From positions 124,001 through 188,000 of the forward strand of contig NZ_AWXE01000004.1 in NCBI RefSeq assembly GCF_000469155.1: a stretch of DNA of 64,000 nt, read 5' to 3'. The notes under the pieces were generated by a model. That model was given only the letters and a program-made list of their open reading frames with translations. It was not told the origin of the DNA and ran no database searches. The position numbers and the translations under genes are program-made. Source of the stretch: Candidatus Micropelagos thuwalensis. Lineage in GTDB: Bacteria > Pseudomonadota > Alphaproteobacteria > RS24. Shown here in pieces: positions 25,410-33,375 of the stretch. Numbering within the stretch: the first letter of the stretch is position 1; each line of letters begins with the position of its first letter.

Positions 25410-26171
25410 ATGGATATCGCCTCGTTAATTGGTTTCTTAGGTGCCGTAGGCATGATTATTGGTGCAATGATCTCCGGCGGCGGGGTCGGGCCATTTATTG
25501 ACATCCCCTCAATTCTTATCGTTTTTGGTGGGACATTCTTTTCCGTTATGTACACAACACCGCTACCGACTTTCCTTGGCAGTTTCGGTGCAATGGCAAA
25601 AGCTTTTATGCCACCTGTAAAAAAGCAGGAAGATGTGATAACGCGCATGATTGAGTTGGCTTCGATTGCTCGTAAGGATGGCATGATGGCGTTAGAAGGT
25701 CAGGAAGTGCCGGACAAGTTTTTTGAAAAAGGCCTACAAATGCTCGTGGATGGTGCTGATGAAACCAAACTGACCCAGCAGCTCAATCAGGAAATCAAGT
25801 CCATGAAAATGCGTCACCAGACCAATCAAGACGTAGTGAAAGCATGGATTGATATCGGCCCTGCGATGGGCATGATCGGGACGCTTATCGGCCTGGTGCT
25901 TATGCTCGGTAATATGGCCGATCCAAAGGCGATTGGTCCGGCGATGGCGGTTGCTCTTTTGACAACCATGTATGGCGCGATTATTGCCAACATTATCTTT
26001 TTGCCCATGCTGACCAAGCTTGAAGGCTATACGACCTATGAAACTGTTTATCGTGAAATGGTTCTCCTTGGCTTGAAATATATCTCCCGTGGCGAGTCCC
26101 CGCGTAATATTCAAGATCAAATGCTGGCAAATCTGCCACCGAAACTTCAAGAGCAACTTGAAGCTGCTTAG
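25410..26171 (+). CDS. motA: Flagellar motor stator protein MotA (PomA type)
   Basis: A 253-residue stator subunit with four transmembrane helices (near 5-25, 30-48, 150-172 and 180-200) and a cytoplasmic loop between helices 2 and 3 carrying charged residues that engage FliG. IDIGPAMGMIGTLIGLVLML and LLTTMYGAIIANIIFLPM hold the conserved prolines of the ion path. Length and sequence style fit PomA/MotA of polar sodium- or proton-driven motors. It is cotranscribed with motB 36 bases downstream, from a sigma-54 promoter. Confidence 0.95.
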   Translation: MDIASLIGFLGAVGMIIGAMISGGGVGPFIDIPSILIVFGGTFFSVMYTTPLPTFLGSFGAMAKAFMPPVKKQEDVITRMIELASIARKDGMMALEGQEVPDKFFEKGLQMLVDGADETKLTQQLNQEIKSMKMRHQTNQDVVKAWIDIGPAMGMIGTLIGLVLMLGNMADPKAIGPAMAVALLTTMYGAIIANIIFLPMLTKLEGYTTYETVYREMVLLGLKYISRGESPRNIQDQMLANLPPKLQEQLEAA

Positions 26172-26207
26172 TTTCCACCCGCAGATTTGAAAAAGGCAGA
26201 TTAAGTT

Positions 26208-27395
26208 ATGGTCGCTAAGGAACAGGAAGAAGAAAAGGTTGAAGAAACCGAAGAGGAGGAATGCCCCAAATGTCCTCCCGTCGGTGCGCCTGCATGGATG
26301 GCTACATTTGCTGACATGGCAACACTGCTCATGGCGTTTTTTGTTCTTATTCTTTCTTTCGCAGAATTTAACGTCCCTAAATTTAAACAAATCTCCGGTT
26401 CACTGAAAAATGCATTCGGTGTTCAGCGCATCACACCTGTTGTTGAGCCGCCCATGGGCACAACTATTCTATCTTTGAATTTTAGCCCCTCCCCGTCTCC
26501 ATCAGTCACTAATAATATGACCCAGCAGACGACGCAGGTTAATCAACCCAAACTTGAGCAACAAAATAAAACCAAGGATGACGATTTTTCAGAACAATCA
26601 AAAAGTGATGACGCCGAAGACTCTTCAAAAAATCAAAGCGCTGAAGATATTGTGAAAGCACTTGAGGATGCAATTGCTAGAGGCGAGATACAAGTTGAAA
26701 CACTTGGTGAAAAAGTTGTCGTCAATTTCACCCCTAAAGAGTCACAAGAACAAGACCTACCTCAATTATTGAGTCAGACACTTGATGCAATTGAAAAAGT
26801 TCAGTCTGCTGCTGGTAAGTCTGAGTCGGATGTTGTTTTTGGTGGTCTTGAGGAGCAACTTGCCAAGCTTGTTGACACCATGGAAGCCATGCAAAAGCAA
26901 CAAAACAAACAAGATGCTGGTCAAGGTTCACCTGAACAACAAAATGAACGCGCCGAAATTGCTGAAGATACACTCAAAGTAGCTCTTAAGCAGGAAATAG
27001 GTCAAGGGTTGGTTACTGTAGACCGCGAGGATGACCGCGTTATCGTTACAGTTGGTTCGGGTGGTGCGTTTGCTTCAGGTTCTGCAAGACTGACCGTAAA
27101 AGCTCGAGAGATTATGAATCAAATTGCTGAAGTTAATAAAGAAGGTACAAGCCGCATTAACGTCTCAGGGCATACAGACAATATGCCGCTAGTATTCGGT
27201 TCGCAATACAGAGACAATTGGGATCTTGCAGCTGCGCGTGCCTCGAGTGTCGTTCAAGAGTTACAAAGCACAGGCAAAATTGAAGGCGATCGATTACAAG
27301 CTATGAGCTTTGGTGAGGAGCGCCCTGTAGACTCAAATGACACGGCTCAAGGGCGTCGAAAGAACAGACGCATAGAGATTGAGATTAATTACTAA
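26208..27395 (+). CDS. motB: Flagellar motor stator protein MotB (PomB-like) with long Gln/Glu-rich linker
   Basis: A 395-residue protein with an acidic N-terminus (EQEEEKVEETEEEE), then a single membrane helix APAWMATFADMATLLMAFF with the ion-binding Asp at D36. A long hydrophilic Gln/Ser/Glu-rich linker (about residues 95-270) follows, and a C-terminal OmpA-type peptidoglycan-binding domain (about 275-395) with NVSGHTDNMP and RRKNRRIEIEI. Usual MotB/PomB proteins are about 250-320 residues, so the linker is some 80-100 residues longer than normal. Sodium versus proton use cannot be decided from this alone. Confidence 0.94.
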   Translation: MVAKEQEEEKVEETEEEECPKCPPVGAPAWMATFADMATLLMAFFVLILSFAEFNVPKFKQISGSLKNAFGVQRITPVVEPPMGTTILSLNFSPSPSPSVTNNMTQQTTQVNQPKLEQQNKTKDDDFSEQSKSDDAEDSSKNQSAEDIVKALEDAIARGEIQVETLGEKVVVNFTPKESQEQDLPQLLSQTLDAIEKVQSAAGKSESDVVFGGLEEQLAKLVDTMEAMQKQQNKQDAGQGSPEQQNERAEIAEDTLKVALKQEIGQGLVTVDREDDRVIVTVGSGGAFASGSARLTVKAREIMNQIAEVNKEGTSRINVSGHTDNMPLVFGSQYRDNWDLAAARASSVVQELQSTGKIEGDRLQAMSFGEERPVDSNDTAQGRRKNRRIEIEINY

Positions 27396-27405
27396 GATTA
27401 ATTTA

Positions 27406-28209
27406 TCAGGTATTTTCGTTTGTTAACATGTCTTCGGGGTCTGGCATGGGCTCAGGAGGCGGAACATGACTGAAAGCAAACTTGCAATATGGATCCAGCT
27501 TTCGGCAAAGCATTTGCGCTTCCTGAATTGTCCGAGCCGCAACCACAATCCACATTTGTTTCTCTTGGAACTGTGCATAGCTCCTCATGACATGTATTTG
27601 CCCGCGATTAAAATAAAAAGCTGACAACAAATATGTGAGCGCAAACATAGCCAAGCTGACACCATAGCTGATAAAATAAGCCAACGATATTGCCATTAAC
27701 GGCTCCCATAACCTGTTTTGGATCAACCATAGAGGTGGGAAAGTTCCAGCAAGAGGTGTCGGAGTAGTATCATATATTGTGCAATTTCGGCGAATATCTC
27801 TTAGAACTTCAAAATTTCTATAATCAGATTTTTTGTGAATAGTATGTCCATCAAACGCTGAACGAATTTCTTCAAACTTCTCGACTTCCATAAACTCAAG
27901 CGAGCATCTTAAAGCGCCCTCCACAAGAACTTCAAAGAAAAATCCCTCACGAAAGACAGTAAGCAAGCTATACTGATTATCTTCCTTATCGAGAGCAGTT
28001 TCAAAGTCTTCGGCATTACCGAAAAAAAACTCTCCTTCAAGGCAAACAATCACATCGCCTGGCTTTAGACGGTAGCTGGTAGCTACTGATCGCATGCCAA
28101 GACTGGCAATACGCAAAAAGGTTTTGGCCACAGGTCCAGCTGCATCCCCTTGATTATTTAATGGGGCTTGAGTATTTTCTGAAATGTCATCAGATAAATG
28201 ATCTGACAT
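27406..28209 (-). CDS. PDZ-like N-terminus plus membrane helices, last gene of the flhB operon
   Basis: A 267-residue protein of unknown function. Residues 30-100 contain RLKPGDVIVCLEGEFFFGN and LLTVFREGFFFEVLVEG, which read like a PDZ-type domain. Two close hydrophobic helices follow near 165-200, then a soluble tail ending in a Pro-rich acidic segment. The frame opens at GTG 28221; I prefer ATG 28209. It lies a few bases behind the coiled-coil gene and ends eleven bases from the convergent motB stop. Its place at the end of a fliOPQR-flhB transcription unit suggests a flagellar or polar role. Confidence 0.7.
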   Translation of the reverse strand: MSDHLSDDISENTQAPLNNQGDAAGPVAKTFLRIASLGMRSVATSYRLKPGDVIVCLEGEFFFGNAEDFETALDKEDNQYSLLTVFREGFFFEVLVEGALRCSLEFMEVEKFEEIRSAFDGHTIHKKSDYRNFEVLRDIRRNCTIYDTTPTPLAGTFPPLWLIQNRLWEPLMAISLAYFISYGVSLAMFALTYLLSAFYFNRGQIHVMRSYAQFQEKQMWIVVAARTIQEAQMLCRKLDPYCKFAFSHVPPPEPMPDPEDMLTNENT

Positions 28210-28224
28210 AAACACCACCACTTA

Positions 28225-28956
28225 TTAAGGATACTGAATCTGTCTGGAAGACAGGCGAACCTCTTTTAGTAGTTTAGAGTTACTGTCAGCCAATTCGATT
28301 AATTTTTTATTAATATTCTGCTGTAATAACAAGACTTCTTGTAAAGATTTAATCACAGGGTCGTTATTAGCGCCTTTTTTGGATTTACTGCTATTCAAAA
28401 CAACTTTCTCAATGGACTTAGAAGACCTTTCTTGAGCAATACGTAGCGTCTTAAGAGCAGACTCCAGTTCTTTTTGAACTTTGATCTGGGTTTGAAGAAT
28501 GCTTTGGGCATTTGTTGTAATGAGCGCGTCGAGGGCTTCACGGGATTTCTTGTCTTCATCTGAAAGATTTTGAATGGCAACCATCATCTCCTTATTGGCA
28601 TTGATAATTTCTACCTGACGGTCAAATACACCCTTAGCCTCGGTAATAGTCTTATTAATACTCTCAACATTTTCAGCAAAAACAACAAGCGCTTGACGGT
28701 TTGTTTTTGACAAGGTTTCTAGTTCAGATACTGAACCGAAATACAAAAACAATGACATGCCGAAGGCGCTAATTGCACTGAAAATAGCAAAAATAGCAAT
28801 AATCCAGGAGTTCTTATAAAATCTGGAAACTCGATTTACGAGTTCGAGATTTTGAGTTTTAACCTTATTAAATTCAGCGGTAACATCGGCAGCTGCATCG
28901 GCAGCATCGAGAGCCAGTTTAACCCCTTCTTGAACTAATTTAAGCTTGTTACTCAT
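28225..28956 (-). CDS. Membrane-anchored coiled-coil protein in the flhB operon
   Basis: A 243-residue protein with a helical N-terminal part (VQEGVKLALDAADAAADV), one transmembrane segment near residues 50-74 (NSWIIAIFAIFSAISAFGM), and then about 160 residues of heptad-rich helix (ETLSKTNRQALVVFAENVESI onward). The shape resembles chemoreceptor-like or scaffold coiled coils, but no HAMP or signalling tip is visible. ATGA overlap with the gene before it. Unknown family. Confidence 0.72.
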   Translation of the reverse strand: MSNKLKLVQEGVKLALDAADAAADVTAEFNKVKTQNLELVNRVSRFYKNSWIIAIFAIFSAISAFGMSLFLYFGSVSELETLSKTNRQALVVFAENVESINKTITEAKGVFDRQVEIINANKEMMVAIQNLSDEDKKSREALDALITTNAQSILQTQIKVQKELESALKTLRIAQERSSKSIEKVVLNSSKSKKGANNDPVIKSLQEVLLLQQNINKKLIELADSNSKLLKEVRLSSRQIQYP

Positions 28957-29174
28957 GCAAATCTACCTTTACTTCGTACATTGGCGGTTTTGTTGACTGA
29001 AAATCTACTCTGAAAACTTGCACATTTCATGCCACTTGTCGATAAAACCACACGAGCAGGTAAAATGCCTGATTTAAAACCAAATTTCCGGCATCCCCAT
29101 CGTCTATTTTTATCATGGGTGACGAACAAATGACGACACTGAAAGCAGCTCTTATCGGCTTCAATTTCTGTCAT
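28953..29174 (-). CDS. Small Cys-motif protein in the flhB operon
   Basis: A 73-residue protein with SCFQCRHLF, then WGCRKFGFKS and MKCASFQ: four Cys in the order CxxC-C-C, likely to bind zinc. I have seen the pattern C-x-x-C-R-H ... C-R-x-x-G-F-K-S ... C in small conserved proteins that databases sometimes label loosely; no activity is established. It starts with ATGA across the previous stop and is coupled to the next gene the same way. Confidence 0.68.
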   Translation of the reverse strand: MTEIEADKSCFQCRHLFVTHDKNRRWGCRKFGFKSGILPARVVLSTSGMKCASFQSRFSVNKTANVRSKGRFA

Positions 29175-29392
29175 TTTCTTAACCGCTCTAGCCTGTCGTA
29201 AACTTTCGCAATCGGATATCGAATGCTACCGGCAAAACAAAGTCCGCCAGCCATCCAAACACCAATGGCAGAAATGAGACGCCCATCATCCTTCAATTCA
29301 AAGCCGGCAAGAAAGAGATATAGTGACATACCCAAAAAGGCGGCTGTGCTAACCATATCACCCAGGCTCGAATGTTGGCGGCGTTTGGTCAT
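29171..29392 (-). CDS. Small two-helix membrane protein directly behind flhB
   Basis: A 73-residue protein with a basic start MTKRRQHSS, two hydrophobic helices (about 13-30 and 39-58) and a basic tail DRLERLRK. Its ATG overlaps the flhB stop (ATGA) and its own stop overlaps the next start, so it is the first link between the export genes and the unknown tail of the operon. No family is recognised. Confidence 0.65.
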   Translation of the reverse strand: MTKRRQHSSLGDMVSTAAFLGMSLYLFLAGFELKDDGRLISAIGVWMAGGLCFAGSIRYPIAKVYDRLERLRK

Positions 29393-30552
29393 AATCTATC
29401 CTCACTCAACAACTTACCAAATTCATTGAACTGCATATCTTCTGGCACATCGACATCAGGTAATTGCAGGGTTTCCCCCTTCTCAAGCCGGTAAAGGTAG
29501 GCCAGAACAACCGCGACAGCATTATACAAACTTTGTGAAATCTCTGCACCAATATCACCGGTAAAATAAAGCGCTCTTGCTAGAATAGGACTGCGGAAAA
29601 CACTGACTTGGGCTGTTTCGGCACGCTCAATAATTTGTTGCGCTATAATACCGCGGCCCATAGCCAGAATAATTGGGGCTGCTTGATCACCCACCTCATA
29701 TTTAAGGGCTACAGCAAAATGTGTCGGGTTGGTAATCACCGCAGTCGCATCGGCAACATCATCCAGCGCTTCTCTTTGACGGGCACTACGGCTTGCAGTT
29801 TCGGACTGCAGGCGTCTAATTTTAGCCTTTACCTCTGGTGAGCCTTCCGTTTGCTTAAATTCATCCTTCAAATCCTGACGTGACATTCGCAGTTGTTTGA
29901 TGTGCGTATGGCGTTGCCAGAAATAATCTATGACAGCAATAATAGCCAACACCACAAGTAGAGCCCCAATAAGCAATGGAATAACATAGCGCATGACCTC
30001 AAGCATTCGGGTTAGCGTTAAAGACGGGAAATTGATCACTCCAGGCATAATTTGAAGAATAATGGCCGTTGCAATACCAAATAACAAAACAACTTTCAGA
30101 ATTGATTTACCCAATTCTACTAAAGCTTTCATGGAGAACATTCGCTTGAGGCCGGAAATAGGATTAATTCTGTTACCCTTGAATTTCATTGCTTTGGGCG
30201 CGAAGTTTAATCCACCCACGGCTGCTTGGGTCAATAAATTAACAATTACAATCGGCACACCGACAAGCAGAGCAGATTGAAATAACAGCCAGAGACTATC
30301 CATCAATTTGTTGTTAATCAAATCGTCCAGATTATCAATTGAACCCAATCTGAACAGTGTTGACCAATTTGAAAGCCCGGCCCCGCCGTAGCTTAAAGTT
30401 ACCAACATTACCAGCAATCCTATTGAGATATTAGCAAACACAAAAACCTCTTTAGAGGTCAAAATCTGACCGTCCTCCTTAGCCTTATCTATCCGCCGCT
30501 GGGTCGGTTCCTCAGTTTTCTCCTGGGCATCATCTGAATTATTTTCAGCCAT
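29389..30552 (-). CDS. flhB: Flagellar export switch protein FlhB
   Basis: A 387-residue FlhB. The N-terminus NSDDAQEKTEEPTQRRIDKAKEDGQ is the family hallmark. Four membrane helices follow, then the cytoplasmic domain with the self-cleavage site TNPTHFAVALKYE (cut between Asn and Pro), which switches export from hook to filament substrates. Slightly longer at the C-terminus than most. It overlaps fliR by eight bases. flhA, which often follows flhB, is absent here; four small unknown genes take its place. Confidence 0.97.
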   Translation of the reverse strand: MAENNSDDAQEKTEEPTQRRIDKAKEDGQILTSKEVFVFANISIGLLVMLVTLSYGGAGLSNWSTLFRLGSIDNLDDLINNKLMDSLWLLFQSALLVGVPIVIVNLLTQAAVGGLNFAPKAMKFKGNRINPISGLKRMFSMKALVELGKSILKVVLLFGIATAIILQIMPGVINFPSLTLTRMLEVMRYVIPLLIGALLVVLAIIAVIDYFWQRHTHIKQLRMSRQDLKDEFKQTEGSPEVKAKIRRLQSETASRSARQREALDDVADATAVITNPTHFAVALKYEVGDQAAPIILAMGRGIIAQQIIERAETAQVSVFRSPILARALYFTGDIGAEISQSLYNAVAVVLAYLYRLEKGETLQLPDVDVPEDMQFNEFGKLLSEDRL

Positions 30553-31363
30553 TCACGCCCTCCATTATAATTTCAAAATGGTTCAATATTTCTTGCACCA
30601 GGTCGGAAAGCGCGTAGCCAAGATTACTCGTAGATAAAAATAAGATAACAAACACACCCAGAAGCGAAATTGGGAAACCAAAAGAAAACAAATTCAATTG
30701 AGGTGCCGAGCGCGTGATAATACCAATAGTTATATTAATCATCAGCAAGAGCGTGACGACCGGAAGCATAATCATGGTCGCTGTCAAAAACATATAACCA
30801 GCGGCGGCTATCCCCCCCTCTATTAGTACGGAAATGTCTCCCATGGCCCCAACAGGTAAATGTTGATAGGACTCAAGCATCATCCCAATCACCACTAAAT
30901 GACCGTTCAGAGATAAAAAGATGACCGTCAAAAATAGAGTTAAAATCTGGGACACAACCGGCGTCTGACCACTGGAATTAGGATCCATTTGTGTTGCAAA
31001 ACCAAGCCCTGCACTTGTGGCAATTTTTTCACCTGCCAAGGCAGCCGCCGTGAACCATATATAAAGAATTAACCCACAGCCAACGCCAAACACCAGCTCA
31101 GCCAAAATCATTATCAGGCCATAGCCGGAAATAATCACCTCAGCGGATGGTACATCTACTCTTGGGAATACAAACATCGCCACCACCATTGCCAACACGA
31201 TTCGAATAGTCGGCGAGATATAACGTGCGCCAAAAAACGGGGCGGCAAGAAAAAAGGAAGCCATGCGAATACTGACGATGAAATAGCGGGCAAGCCATCC
31301 CATCAAATTTTGCAGATCAACACCGGGCATGCCCGGCAGATTTGAAGCTACCAGCGTATCCAT
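30545..31363 (-). CDS. fliR: Flagellar export gate protein FliR
   Basis: A 272-residue integral membrane protein of the type III export gate with about six hydrophobic helices. WLARYFIVSIRMASFFLAAPFFG and GEKIATSAGLGFATQMDPNS are typical of FliR. It forms the gate core with FliP and FliQ in the inner-membrane ring. It sits between fliQ (three-base gap) and flhB (overlap). Confidence 0.95.
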   Translation of the reverse strand: MDTLVASNLPGMPGVDLQNLMGWLARYFIVSIRMASFFLAAPFFGARYISPTIRIVLAMVVAMFVFPRVDVPSAEVIISGYGLIMILAELVFGVGCGLILYIWFTAAALAGEKIATSAGLGFATQMDPNSSGQTPVVSQILTLFLTVIFLSLNGHLVVIGMMLESYQHLPVGAMGDISVLIEGGIAAAGYMFLTATMIMLPVVTLLLMINITIGIITRSAPQLNLFSFGFPISLLGVFVILFLSTSNLGYALSDLVQEILNHFEIIMEGVNG

Positions 31364-31366
31364 GAC

Positions 31367-31633
31367 TTAACCAAGCGAACTGATCCGATCAAAAATAAAG
31401 GCAAAATAATTGCTGAGGTGCATAAACATAAAATTCGCGAGCAGAGCAAAACTTACAATCACGATAATTAGTTTAGGTACAAAACTAAGGGTCATTTCAT
31501 TTATCGAGGTCGCGGCTTGGATAATACCGATAACCAGACCCACAGCCAGAGCAATTGCCAGAACAGGACCCGCTGCCAAAATTATTTGCCAGAAGGCCAT
31601 ACGCAGAATCTCTACATTTGCATCAAATCCCAT
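31367..31633 (-). CDS. fliQ: Flagellar export gate protein FliQ
   Basis: An 88-residue, two-helix protein: QIILAAGPVLAIALAVGLVIG and the conserved IIQAATSINEMTLSFVPK. It packs around FliP/FliR in the export gate. I place the start at ATG 31633, preceded by AGGAG and matching the usual 89-residue length; the open frame upstream to 31690 overlaps fliP and is not needed. Confidence 0.95.
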   Translation of the reverse strand: MGFDANVEILRMAFWQIILAAGPVLAIALAVGLVIGIIQAATSINEMTLSFVPKLIIVIVSFALLANFMFMHLSNYFAFIFDRISSLG

Positions 31634-31641
31634 AATAACTC

Positions 31642-32421
31642 CTAAACCCCTGAATAGGCGGCAACTAACGCTTCGACTGTCATGGACCACCCATCCACCA
31701 GAACAAAAAGCAATAATTTAAATGGTAAAGCCACAAGCATAGGACTCAACATCATCATACCCAGCGACATAAGAATGGAAGCAATGACCATATCAATGAC
31801 CAGAAATGGAAGGAAAAGTAGAAAGCCAATTTGGAAAGCCGTCTTTAATTCCGAGGTGATAAAGGCAGGTAAAACGATTGAAAAAGGCACATCCGCTTGC
31901 GTCTCATACCCTGACTCACCCGCCATTTCAGCAAACATAGTCAAATCGTCTTTACGCGTATTCCGCACCATGAATTTTTTCATAATGGCCGAACCGTCTT
32001 CAAGCGCGGTCTCAGCAGGCATCTGACCATCCAGATAAGGCGTAAGCACCTGCTCATTCATCATATTGAATGTCGGCGTCATAATGAAGAAACTCAAAAA
32101 CATGGCAATGGCAATGAGAACCTGATTGGGCGGTGTTTGTTGTGTACCCATCGCCTGACGCAATATGGAAAGCACAATAATAATACGCGTGAAAGACGTC
32201 ATGCCTAGCACGAGGGACGGCAGAACCGTCAATGCAGTCATCAGTGCAAGAATTTGCAACGACAGAGAATAAGTTGTCTGTCCGTCCTGATCGGAACTAA
32301 CACTCAGAGCTGGCAAGCCCTCTACAAGCGCGGCTGCACCCTGCGCCAGAACCGGCGACGGGATTAACAAGACACAAAGGAATACAAAAATATTAAATGA
32401 TAGATGAGTTATTTGGCGCAT
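31642..32421 (-). CDS. fliP: Flagellar export gate protein FliP
   Basis: A 259-residue FliP with a cleaved signal sequence (residues 1-25, ending near VLAQG). The family blocks TSFTRIIIVLSILRQAMGTQQTPPNQVLIAIAMFL, MTPTF and AFITSELKTAFQIGFLLFLPFLVIDMVIAS are all intact. Five FliP subunits form the main part of the export gate. Its start overlaps the fliO stop. Confidence 0.97.
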   Translation of the reverse strand: MRQITHLSFNIFVFLCVLLIPSPVLAQGAAALVEGLPALSVSSDQDGQTTYSLSLQILALMTALTVLPSLVLGMTSFTRIIIVLSILRQAMGTQQTPPNQVLIAIAMFLSFFIMTPTFNMMNEQVLTPYLDGQMPAETALEDGSAIMKKFMVRNTRKDDLTMFAEMAGESGYETQADVPFSIVLPAFITSELKTAFQIGFLLFLPFLVIDMVIASILMSLGMMMLSPMLVALPFKLLLFVLVDGWSMTVEALVAAYSGV

Positions 32422-32810
32422 TACCTGCCTCTCATTTTCTTTTTAAGCAGAAAGGCAGGAATGTCTTCCTCCTGGGCAGGTCTCGGCCCATTAGCGGATG
32501 ACAGGATACTTTCAATACTGGTTTGTTGGGGCTGGGGGTGAGCTACAGCATCACTATTTAACGGGTGAAGGCTGGCTGGACCATTTTTTGAAACGTGAAG
32601 AACAAACTCTTGATTATCAACACGAATAATACGCAGACTTTCATTCGTACCGAGCGACATTTCCTGCATGACCTCAATACGACGATCAGCATGAAGTTTG
32701 TTGCGAATACGCCCACTATATTGCTTAACAATAAACCAAATGGTGACCAGCGTGGCTAAAAACACCACCATGATAAACATTTGAAACGGTTGAACACCTT
32801 GAACTGCCAT
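32421..32810 (-). CDS. fliO: Flagellar biosynthesis protein FliO
   Basis: A 129-residue protein with one membrane helix (about residues 10-28) and a FliO domain: DRRIEVMQEMSLGTNESLRIIRVDNQEFVLHVS. It assists FliP ring assembly. First gene of the fliOPQR-flhB unit, 32 bases downstream of a near-perfect sigma-54 promoter. Confidence 0.9.
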   Translation of the reverse strand: MAVQGVQPFQMFIMVVFLATLVTIWFIVKQYSGRIRNKLHADRRIEVMQEMSLGTNESLRIIRVDNQEFVLHVSKNGPASLHPLNSDAVAHPQPQQTSIESILSSANGPRPAQEEDIPAFLLKKKMRGR

Positions 32811-32841
32811 AAACGCCTCCTGCCTGAGTTAACAACTAATA

Positions 32842-32857
32842 GGCAAAAGACGTGCCA
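32842..32857 (-). promoter_or_regulatory. Sigma-54 promoter of fliOPQR-flhB
   Basis: On the minus strand the sequence reads TGGCACGTCTTTTGCC: a consensus -24 TGGCACG and -12 TTGC with ten bases between GG and GC. The fliO ATG is about 32 bases downstream. Confidence 0.85.
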
Positions 32858-32927
32858 AACTGTCTCGCAAAGAGGCTTCCCAACCCTTTGTATTTACTGG
32901 ATTTTTTAAAAAGTTTTAAAGCTGTTA

Positions 32928-32966
32928 TTTGACACCGGGCTTAATAAAGCCTTTCAGTGTGTCAAA
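32928..32966 (-). terminator. Long hairpin just after fliN
   Basis: Outer arms TTTGACAC and GTGTCAAA enclose a second stem GGCTT/AAGCC. It starts eleven bases after the fliN stop and precedes the next promoter, so it may end or attenuate the long fliE-N transcript. No T run follows, so a processing or attenuation structure is equally possible. Confidence 0.4.
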
Positions 32967-32976
32967 TTACCGACGA

Positions 32977-33363
32977 TTAGAGGTTTTCGACACGTTTTTC
33001 AGGGTCAACAATCTCCGTAAAGCGGATACCAAAACGCTCACCAATCATTACCACTTCACCTTTGGCAATAACAATACCATTGGCAAGAATATCAAGCGGG
33101 TCACCTGCAAGGCGGTCAAGCTCAATAACAGAGCCTTCATTCAGGCGCAACAAATCGCGGATTTTAAGCTCCGTACCACCGACAACAACTGTCAGATTGA
33201 CCTCAATATTTTCCAGAACCCGCAAATTCTCGACACTCACCTTTTCATTTTTTGGTGCTGCCGCCTGTTCGTTCACAGCCTGACTTTCATCGGCGGCTGC
33301 CTCCACATTTTCAGTGGCATCTGCGTCCTGCTCTTCGATTGTATCTTGATCTGTTTCTGACAT
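32977..33363 (-). CDS. fliN: Flagellar motor switch protein FliN
   Basis: A 128-residue FliN. An acidic N-terminus (about 45 residues) is followed by the SpoA domain: VLENIEVNLTVVVGGTELKIRDLL, GSVIELDRLAGDPLDILANG and GEVVMIGERFGIRFTEIV. It forms the bottom of the C-ring with FliM and binds FliH. Twelve bases separate it from fliM. Confidence 0.95.
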   Translation of the reverse strand: MSETDQDTIEEQDADATENVEAAADESQAVNEQAAAPKNEKVSVENLRVLENIEVNLTVVVGGTELKIRDLLRLNEGSVIELDRLAGDPLDILANGIVIAKGEVVMIGERFGIRFTEIVDPEKRVENL

Positions 33364-33375
33364 TTTTCTGCCTTT

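Noticed and set aside
25734-26390. 218-codon open frame antisense to motA and motB
   Set aside because: It spans the motA-motB junction on the opposite strand, is rich in His, Phe and Arg as shadow frames are, and shows no family motif.
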